From: Acinetobacter pecorum
GTDB taxonomy: Bacteria > Pseudomonadota > Gammaproteobacteria > Pseudomonadales > Moraxellaceae
Assembly (NCBI RefSeq): GCF_014837015.1
Contig: NZ_JACSPT010000004.1
Span: 1 to 64,000 of the forward strand
Direction: 5' to 3'
Length of the DNA: 64,000 bases
Of this stretch, positions 57,880 through 64,000 are shown in pieces. Made by a program: the position numbers and the translations under genes. Under the pieces are notes generated by a model. That model did not search any database and had not been told where the DNA came from. It was given only the letters and a program-made list of their open reading frames with translations. Within the stretch, counting starts at the first letter, position 1. Each line of letters opens with the position of its first letter.

Positions 57880-59403
57880 ATGGAATTTTTATTAGATCCC
57901 GGAATCTGGGTAGGTTTAATTACTCTTATTATTCTCGAAATTGTTTTAGGTATTGATAACCTAGTCTTCATTGCCATTCTGGCTGAAAAACTTCCTCCTG
58001 AACAACGCGATAAAGCGCGTGTTGTCGGTTTGTCACTCGCATTATTCATGCGTCTAGGTCTGTTATTTGCCATTGCCTGGTTGGTCACTTTGACACAACC
58101 ATTGATTACTGTGTTTGACTGGACCTTCTCCGGTCGGGACCTGATCTTGTTATTTGGTGGCTTGTTCCTGGTGTATAAGGCCGTTACTGAGCTGCATGAA
58201 AAAATTGAAGGCAAACCTGAAATCACAGTATCTACCAACGTGGTATATGCAAGTTTCACTGCCGTTGTTGCACAGATTGTTGTTTTAGATGCTGTTTTCT
58301 CTTTAGATTCAGTGATTACCGCAATTGGTATGGTCGACAATATTTATGTCATGATGGCTGCTATGATTGTCGCAATGGGAGTGATGCTACTGGCATCGAA
58401 ACCATTGACCAACTTTGTGAACCGTCATCCAACCGTGGTGATTCTGTGTTTAAGTTTCCTGCTTTTGATTGGTATCAGTCTGATTGCAGAAGGTTTTGGC
58501 TTCCATATTCCAAAAGGCTATATCTATTCAGGTATTGGTGTCGCGATCATAATCGAAGCATTTAACCAGTTCGGTCAGCGTAATGCTGCTAAACATGAAT
58601 CGAAGATCCCTTTGCGTCATCGTACGGCTGACTCGATTCTGAAATTGATGGGCGGTAAGCTGGAGACGACTGATACTCAAAATAATGAGGCACAAGAAAC
58701 CTTTGCAGATGAAGAGCGTTATATGATTGGTGGGGTGCTTACCCTTGCAGAGCGTTCAGTCGCTTCGATCATGACGCCCCGAAGCCAGATTTCATGGGTC
58801 GATCTGGAAGATAGTCCAGAAGAGATCCGTGAAAAAATTCTTTCCGTTCCACACAGCCTGTTCCCGGTATGTCGCGGTAGCCTGGATAAGGTCATTAGCG
58901 TAGTACGTGCAAAAGAATTACTGGATGTACTGGAAGAGCCAGAAGAATTAAAAGCACTGATCAAACGTCATCGTCCAATTTATATCTTTGAAAGAATGAA
59001 AGTTATTGATGCGATCAATACCTTGCGTACTTCTAAGGGTTCTTTGGTTCTGGTCAGCGATGAATTTGGTAATGTACAGGGTCTGATTTCACCGCTGGAT
59101 GTGTTTGAAGCAATTGCCGGTGAATTCCCGGATGCTGATGAACAGCTAGATCTAGTTAAAATCGATGATACGCACTGGATCGCATCGGGCATGTTAGACC
59201 TGTATCAGCTTGAGCTAGAACTTGGCATGATTGATCTGATTGATGAAGATGCTGGTTATATTAGTGTGGCAGGTCTGATTCTAGATAAAACCAACAGTAC
59301 GGTTGAAGTGGGCACCGAGTTAAATTATCAAGGTGTGCAGTTCAAAGTCACTGAAATTGAAAGCAATCGTATCAAGTCGGTCAGCATTCATTACGCAGGT
59401 TAA
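57880..59403 (+). CDS. TerC family membrane protein with CBS and CorC/HlyC domains
   Basis: A 507-residue YoaE/YegH-like protein. The N-terminal TerC domain has seven or so membrane helices and the acidic motifs [16 protein letters not shown] and [16 protein letters not shown]; a CBS pair ([14 protein letters not shown]...[14 protein letters not shown]) and a CorC_HlyC domain follow from about residue 430. TerC proteins are linked to metal (notably manganese) export; this longer type is not characterised. It is preceded by a long non-coding stretch and has its own terminator. Confidence 0.88.
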   Translation: MEFLLDPGIWVGLITLIILEIVLGIDNLVFIAILAEKLPPEQRDKARVVGLSLALFMRLGLLFAIAWLVTLTQPLITVFDWTFSGRDLILLFGGLFLVYKAVTELHEKIEGKPEITVSTNVVYASFTAVVAQIVVLDAVFSLDSVITAIGMVDNIYVMMAAMIVAMGVMLLASKPLTNFVNRHPTVVILCLSFLLLIGISLIAEGFGFHIPKGYIYSGIGVAIIIEAFNQFGQRNAAKHESKIPLRHRTADSILKLMGGKLETTDTQNNEAQETFADEERYMIGGVLTLAERSVASIMTPRSQISWVDLEDSPEEIREKILSVPHSLFPVCRGSLDKVISVVRAKELLDVLEEPEELKALIKRHRPIYIFERMKVIDAINTLRTSKGSLVLVSDEFGNVQGLISPLDVFEAIAGEFPDADEQLDLVKIDDTHWIASGMLDLYQLELELGMIDLIDEDAGYISVAGLILDKTNSTVEVGTELNYQGVQFKVTEIESNRIKSVSIHYAG

Positions 59404-59439
59404 ACAGGTGTTTTAAACACGTTATTTGTTCAAATTCTA

Positions 59440-59474
59440 AAAGTCAGTTGCTTGAGTGGCAGCTGGCTTTTTTT
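59440..59474 (+). terminator. Rho-independent terminator of the TerC gene
   Basis: AGTCAGTTGC near 59442-59451 pairs with GCAGCTGGCT near 59459-59468 through G-U pairs, followed by TTTTTTT. It lies 40 bases past the stop. Confidence 0.75.
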
Positions 59475-59973
59475 AATGTATGTCTGTTGAATCTGGTTTA
59501 TTAAAATAATATGAGCCTTTGTTTAAACTGATTTTTATCAGTTTATTCATACTATATTTCAAGTTCCAAATTGAGCTAAATATGCTGGTATTAGACTAAA
59601 AAATTCAAGCCAAAAGAGGTCAAATCGATCGTTAAAAATAAGCATGATCAGGCATTGGGTGTGGATTCATACAGCCTGTTAATCAAAACTTAAAAGTCCT
59701 ATTTAAATAGGAATAAGAAAATAAACTACAATTCACATGAACTAAATTAACCTTATGCAAAGATATCTTAATTAAAGAAGATATGCTTTTTAAGGAAATC
59801 GATATATAAATTTCATGAAGCTCTGCTCATCAAGCAAAGCATTTATCAAAATGCTTGGCACATAAGACTCAAATAGAAGATTTCTATCGATATGGATATA
59901 AAAGAAGTAGGTAAACTAGATAGGGGCGTGTTCACCTATTTAAACCTACACACCCCGTAAAGTAGCCAATAAA
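59475..59973. other. Non-coding region between TerC gene and thiM
   Basis: About 500 bases of A+T-rich DNA between the convergent TerC gene and thiM. No gene is visible. Near the thiM end, GGGGCGTG at 59922-59929 and CACACCCC at about 59951-59958 form an 8-base stem (one G-U pair in the minus-strand RNA), a possible thiM terminator without a clear T-run. Confidence 0.45.
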
Positions 59974-60822
59974 CTAAATGGATTCCGGCAGAATTTTGAA
60001 GCTTGCGTATTGTCGGATTGTTTCAGTATTGAGTTGATGGATTTCATCCAGAAAGGCGACATTAAAATTGCCTAACTGTTGTGCGCGTTCAAATGCCAAT
60101 TGACCGGCAATGGCAAAATGTACATGTGCCGTTAATGCAGCAACGGCGGGAGACGTTACTGCGCTATATGCAGCAATCAGTGCACCGAGCGCACATCCCA
60201 TCGCCGTGATTCGGGGCTGTAAAGCAGAACCGCCTGACACCTGTATCACAGGATAGTCTCTAGAAATAATGTAATCGGATTCACCGGAGATCGCGATACA
60301 TTCACAATAATCCAGCAAACTTTGCGCCTGTAAATAAACATCCGCACTGTCTACCGTACTGTCCACACCTTTGGACTCAATCTGCTTGCCGGCCAAAGCA
60401 CCAATTTCAGAGGCATTACCACGCAAAATGGCAGGATGGAAATGCATCAACTGATCTGCGATGCCTGAACGCCAGTGCAGAACTGTTCCATAACCGACCG
60501 GATCAAGCACCCAAGGTTTTTGCAGCTGATGTGCAGTTTCCGCAGCAATCTGCATCGCCTGAACCTGTTCTGTCGTCGGTGTGCCCAGATTCAGACTGAT
60601 TGCTGCTGCAATCTTGGCAAAACTTTCAGCTTCAAAAGGATTGTCGATCATGGCCGGAGACGCATGTGCAGCCAGTAGAATATTGGCGACATGGTTGCTG
60701 GCCACCGTATTGGTCATGATATGCACCAAGGGCTGCTGTTGCTGAAGTTTCAACCAGGCTTCACAGATCTGGTCCAGAAGTGTTTGCTGTAATGCTTGCA
60801 TCGAAGTCGTCATCGTGGTCAT
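59974..60822 (-). CDS. thiM: Hydroxyethylthiazole kinase ThiM
   Basis: A 282-residue ribokinase-fold kinase. VHIMTNTVASNHVANILLAA and MIDNPFEAESF are the substrate region, WVLDPVGYGT and ILRGNASEIGALAG follow, and ITAMGCALGALIAAY holds the conserved catalytic cysteine. It phosphorylates the thiazole alcohol in thiamine salvage. thiD/thiE partners are not beside it. The start may be 60822 or the later ATGs at 60813 and 60801. It begins 32 bases after an uncharacterised gene on the same strand. Confidence 0.93.
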   Translation of the reverse strand: MTTMTTSMQALQQTLLDQICEAWLKLQQQQPLVHIMTNTVASNHVANILLAAHASPAMIDNPFEAESFAKIAAAISLNLGTPTTEQVQAMQIAAETAHQLQKPWVLDPVGYGTVLHWRSGIADQLMHFHPAILRGNASEIGALAGKQIESKGVDSTVDSADVYLQAQSLLDYCECIAISGESDYIISRDYPVIQVSGGSALQPRITAMGCALGALIAAYSAVTSPAVAALTAHVHFAIAGQLAFERAQQLGNFNVAFLDEIHQLNTETIRQYASFKILPESI

Positions 60823-60854
60823 TTATAAAAGTGGAAGATAAGTTGTCTATTCGG

Positions 60855-62015
60855 TCAGCGGGTAAAATAATGGTCTTGATGCTTGCAGCTACGACAGAAC
60901 AGGCTGACATAGTCACTGGCATCATAATCCACCGACAGTTCCTGTGAGCCGCAGTACATACAACGTTTCTGGGAATAAAATTTCAGGCGGGGTTCGATCT
61001 TGTGCCAAGAACGCCACACTGGCTGAAAGAAGATATTTTCATCATAGCCCAGAAAACGGTAAAACAGGATTTCGCTCATCTTGCTAAATGCCAGTTGAGG
61101 TGGGCGAGGCAAAGTAGAGGTTTCCCATTTTTCTGTGATGGAACGTTCCCGGTACTGCTGCAAGGTTTTTTTTAGCAGATTGGTATTAATAAAGTTTTCA
61201 TTACGAGGCTTAAGGGCTTTTTGTTTGTACAGATATTCCAGTCCTGTTTGTACCAGATAATAAATCTGTCCCACAGCCAGTACATCCAAAAGACGATAGC
61301 AAAAAGTCTGAAAGCTCTGATTTCCGGCAATCTGCACATTCCAGCTACGGCAATAGAATTGGGCAAACTGAATGATTTCTTCATACAGCAGGCAATAGAG
61401 TGCATCTTTGACTTCATCTGCACTTTTAAAGGGCACACCTTGGCCCAGGTTTTGATAAAACCAATTGCGCAGCTGCTGGGTAATGCTGAACAGGGTGGGT
61501 TCAGAATAGCCATCCAGACGCACATTAATATAATAGTGCTGGTTTTCCTGCTGGACATCTTTGGGAATCAGCACCTGATCCCGGATCAGGCTTTTCACCA
61601 GACCATGTTGGAACAGATAGTTGGGACTGATGGAATAATATCGAATTTGATGCCAGTCAATATATTCGCGGTGCTGGCTATATTCCTGCACCTGTTCATC
61701 CAGAATCGCGAGTAAAAACAGTTTATTGATAAAACTGAGCTGATTGAGCTCAAGAACCGGTCGATCCTGCTTTTTATGATATTGCCGGTTTTCCTGTAAA
61801 CGGACTTCCTTGAGCATACGTTTACGTTGCGCCAGACAGTGTTCACAATAACAATTGTGCTTTTGATCGGAATAAAGCTGATGCTGGCAATGGCTACATT
61901 CATGATAGCTCAGCTCCTGATCATATTGTTCTGCCTCAATCCAATACATCGATGCCTTACACAATGGGCAGTGAGTACTTTCATCAAGCTGTTTTTGCAG
62001 AACACTGAATACCAT
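60855..62015 (-). CDS. Uncharacterised protein with zinc-ribbon cysteine pairs
   Basis: I do not recognise this protein. From ATG 62015 (MVFSVLQKQLDE) it has 386 residues; the frame is open to a GTG at 62117. Cysteine pairs occur as CPLC with CSHC near the N-terminus, CYCEHC soon after, and CMYCG with CRSC at the C-terminus, suggesting zinc ribbons at both ends of a helical, Gln/Tyr-rich middle. That is compatible with RNA or DNA binding, but nothing shows it. It is followed by thiM 32 bases on; a link in function is not evident. Confidence 0.65.
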   Translation of the reverse strand: MVFSVLQKQLDESTHCPLCKASMYWIEAEQYDQELSYHECSHCQHQLYSDQKHNCYCEHCLAQRKRMLKEVRLQENRQYHKKQDRPVLELNQLSFINKLFLLAILDEQVQEYSQHREYIDWHQIRYYSISPNYLFQHGLVKSLIRDQVLIPKDVQQENQHYYINVRLDGYSEPTLFSITQQLRNWFYQNLGQGVPFKSADEVKDALYCLLYEEIIQFAQFYCRSWNVQIAGNQSFQTFCYRLLDVLAVGQIYYLVQTGLEYLYKQKALKPRNENFINTNLLKKTLQQYRERSITEKWETSTLPRPPQLAFSKMSEILFYRFLGYDENIFFQPVWRSWHKIEPRLKFYSQKRCMYCGSQELSVDYDASDYVSLFCRSCKHQDHYFTR

Positions 62016-62175
62016 GGTCGCGAGCAACTCTAGAATGGAAGGGCATTTGATTATACACGGCTGATGAGATGCAAACGTAGTGGACTGGCGCAATTTTTTA
62101 TAATCAAAAACAGCCACACAAACAGGAGAAGAGCTACCGAAGTAGCTCTGATTTTAAAACATGAAATGACACTTT

Positions 62176-62433
62176 TTAAACCGGGCAGGGTAAAGTATCG
62201 TCCTGCTCTCCGCGATGTTTGGCATGAATTAAGGCCTGAACCTTTTTAGAAGGAACTTTTTTGGCACCGAGTGCATCGTAGGTGTTGAGAATGGCAGTCA
62301 CTTCATGGGCCTGAAGCGGAATGCCTTCACAGCTCATCAAGAGCGCAATCACTTTATGGTCAATATTGGCCTGGTCCAGAGTCTGCAAAGTTTTAATATT
62401 TTCAATCCGTATTACATGCTGTTTTAAATACAT
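62176..62433 (-). CDS. Small uncharacterised protein
   Basis: An 85-residue protein, MYLKQHVIRIENIKTLQTLD, followed by a helical segment VIALLMSCEGIPLQAHEVTA and a basic tail. I do not recognise it. The excellent GAGGTGAG ribosome site 6 bases before the ATG at 62433 and the absence of other genes in the interval support that it is real. The start region reads away from pepN across a 360-base divergent gap. Confidence 0.65.
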   Translation of the reverse strand: MYLKQHVIRIENIKTLQTLDQANIDHKVIALLMSCEGIPLQAHEVTAILNTYDALGAKKVPSKKVQALIHAKHRGEQDDTLPCPV

Positions 62434-62793
62434 GACTCACCTCATCATCGTTATCATTATTCTTTCATTGGAAGTGTGGAAAACACAGTTTAACTGTAGC
62501 AAGAAGTGTGCTCATTTTTTAATCTGCATTTATGCGGTACTCTGCAAATAAAATTATGTATTTTTAAATCAGTTATTTATGAGAATGTAAGAAATTATGA
62601 TTCTGACTATTTTTATGGCACAGATATTTCTTATGTAGAGCTGAGTGCTGCCCATTTAGGCAGAATGCATTGAAAGTGGTGCATGAAATGCCCATATTAG
62701 ATCTGACAATACAAATGCACAGACAGCGTTTCAAACTTGGCGTATGATTTTGACATGAACAATGTCGAACACGATAAAAGATTAGGACAGGAC
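62434..62793. other. Divergent intergenic region before pepN
   Basis: A 360-base A+T-rich stretch between the small minus-strand gene and pepN. It should hold promoters for both; I cannot fix their positions. No further gene or repeat was seen. Confidence 0.4.
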
Positions 62794-64000
62794 ATGAATA
62801 TTGCGGCAAACCCGGTGATCGAAGCGGATCAAACCATTTATTTAAAAGACTATCAAAAACCTTCCTTTGTCGTCGATTCTGTAGACCTGAATATTCAAGT
62901 CTACAGTGACCACAGTCTGGTCAGCAGCAAGCTCGAGATGCAGCGTCAGACAGCTGGCGATCTGGTTCTGCTTGGCCGTGATCTGGAACTGCAATCGATC
63001 CGGTTAAATGGTCAACCCCTGAATGCCAGTGACTACCACCTGGATGCTGAACAGCTGGTCATTGCCAATGCACCTGATCAGGTATCACTTGAAATTGTGG
63101 TTAAAATCCATCCTGAAAGTAATACGATGCTGGAAGGCTTATATCAGGCCAGCTCAGATCTGTTTGTGACCCAAAATGAACCAGAAGGGTTCCGTAAAAT
63201 TACTTTCTATCCAGACCGTCCTGATGTGTTGTCGGTCTTTACGACGCGTGTAGAGGCAGACAAGAAATATCCGGTCTTGCTTGCGAATGGTAACCTGCTG
63301 GAAACTGGTGAAGTAGATGCCAATCGTCACTATGCCATCTGGCAGGATCCGACCAAAAAACCGAGCTATTTGTTCGCCTGTGTGATTGGTGATCTGGCCG
63401 TGATGAAAGATCATTATGTTACTTCGGAAGGCCGCAATGTGGCTCTGGAAATCTATGCAGAAGAAAAAGATATTCCAAAATGCAAGATTGCCATGGAAGC
63501 GCTCAAACATTCCATGCGCTGGGATGAGGAGCATTATGGTCTGCCTTATGATCTGGATAACTACATGATTGTGGCGACCAGTGCATTCAACATGGGTGCC
63601 ATGGAAAATAAAGGTCTGAATATCTTTAATACTTCATGCGTGCTGGCCGATGAAGAGTACACTACTGATGCCGCCATCATGCGGGTGCAGTCAGTCATTG
63701 CCCATGAATACTTCCATAACTGGACCGGTAACCGGATTACCTGTCGTGACTGGTTCCAGTTATGTCTTAAGGAGGGCCTGACTGTATTCCGTGACCAGTC
63801 TTTCTCGGAAGATTTGCAGTCGGCTGCGGTACAGCGTATTGATGATGTGGCGGTTCTGAAAGCGCATCAGTTCCCGGAAGATTCAGGACCATTGTCACAT
63901 CCACCGCGTCCGGATCATTTTGTAGAAATTAACAACTTCTATACTGCCACTGTTTATGAAAAAGGTGCGGAAATTAACCGCATGATGGCGACCTTGCTTG
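62794..64000 (+). CDS. pepN: Aminopeptidase N, N-terminal part (cut by window edge)
   Basis: The first 402 residues of an M1-family aminopeptidase. The exopeptidase motif GAMEN is at residues 268-272, and the zinc site HEYFH at 304-308 is followed by E327 at the exact 18-residue gap of HExxH-x18-E. VTQNEPEGFRKITFYPDRPD matches the substrate-side block of the gammaproteobacterial PepN. The start ATG at 62794 follows TTAGGACAGGAC. It is the main broad-specificity aminopeptidase of the cytosol. Confidence 0.95.
   Translation, partial: MNIAANPVIEADQTIYLKDYQKPSFVVDSVDLNIQVYSDHSLVSSKLEMQRQTAGDLVLLGRDLELQSIRLNGQPLNASDYHLDAEQLVIANAPDQVSLEIVVKIHPESNTMLEGLYQASSDLFVTQNEPEGFRKITFYPDRPDVLSVFTTRVEADKKYPVLLANGNLLETGEVDANRHYAIWQDPTKKPSYLFACVIGDLAVMKDHYVTSEGRNVALEIYAEEKDIPKCKIAMEALKHSMRWDEEHYGLPYDLDNYMIVATSAFNMGAMENKGLNIFNTSCVLADEEYTTDAAIMRVQSVIAHEYFHNWTGNRITCRDWFQLCLKEGLTVFRDQSFSEDLQSAAVQRIDDVAVLKAHQFPEDSGPLSHPPRPDHFVEINNFYTATVYEKGAEINRMMATLL

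Noticed and set aside
57804..58340. 178-residue minus-strand frame opposite the TerC gene
   Set aside because: Overlaps a clear TerC domain; no start signal.
61172..61715. Frames of 128 and 164 residues on both strands inside the 386-residue zinc-ribbon gene
   Set aside because: Out-of-frame shadows of the larger gene without ribosome sites.

Overview
The window looks like a chromosomal segment of an Acinetobacter-type gammaproteobacterium (Moraxellaceae). It has moderate-to-low G+C by eye. The Hfq is extended by a long glycine-rich tail, which is typical of that genus. The UPF0756 protein, the MurNAc-recycling pair amgK-murU, the PilZ-type neighbourhood and the split type II secretion genes all have their closest known arrangement in Acinetobacter/Pseudomonas. 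Identification rests on recognising protein families and gene order; no database search was possible. No rRNA, tRNA, CRISPR array, prophage or intact insertion sequence was seen.

Layout. 1-2.5 kb: peroxide defence genes ahpF (cut by the window edge) and ahpC, not in one operon but separated by DUF1653, an O-methyltransferase and a KTSC protein. 2.9-12.8 kb: RNA helicase hrpA, a KAS III-like enzyme coupled to an acyltransferase, a large uncharacterised protein, and a PIF1-type helicase. 13-16.3 kb: UPF0756 membrane protein, rsuA, a GNAT acetyltransferase next to a RelB/DinJ-type antitoxin without an obvious toxin, and an RluA-type synthase. 16.4-20.4 kb: tsaE-mutL-miaA-hfq. 20.4-26 kb: surA and lptD (minus strand) diverging from amgK-murU. 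26.1-28.4 kb: rsmG-parA-parB. 28.5-35.9 kb: an envelope and replication run, exbB-exbD-msbA-lpxK-kdsB-holB-pilZ-tatD-tetR. 35.9-38.6 kb: the type II secretion pseudopilins gspHIJK. 38.7-42.2 kb: a queD-like gene, ung, an enoyl-CoA hydratase/HIBYL-CoA hydrolase-like gene, tadA and an SRPBCC protein. 42.2-46.5 kb: cmk-rpsA-ihfB-lapA-pyrF. 46.5-51.7 kb: a broken small gene, a LysO-type exporter, a Baeyer-Villiger-type monooxygenase divergent from an AraC regulator, and zapE. 52-59.4 kb: glcB, an aldehyde dehydrogenase, an SRAP-family protein, a MarR regulator and a TerC/CBS membrane protein. 60-64 kb: thiM, two uncharacterised proteins, and pepN (cut by the window edge).

Most of the window is conserved housekeeping. 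The unusual signals are small: two palindromic repeats inserted in frame in coding genes (hrpA and the leader of gspI), a small Gln-rich gene interrupted by one in-frame TAA, a near-perfect palindrome overlapping a strong pyrF promoter, two mini-ORFs with good ribosome binding sites in front of hrpA and of the 668-residue protein, and the orphan antitoxin/GNAT pair. I saw no convincing new multi-gene system.
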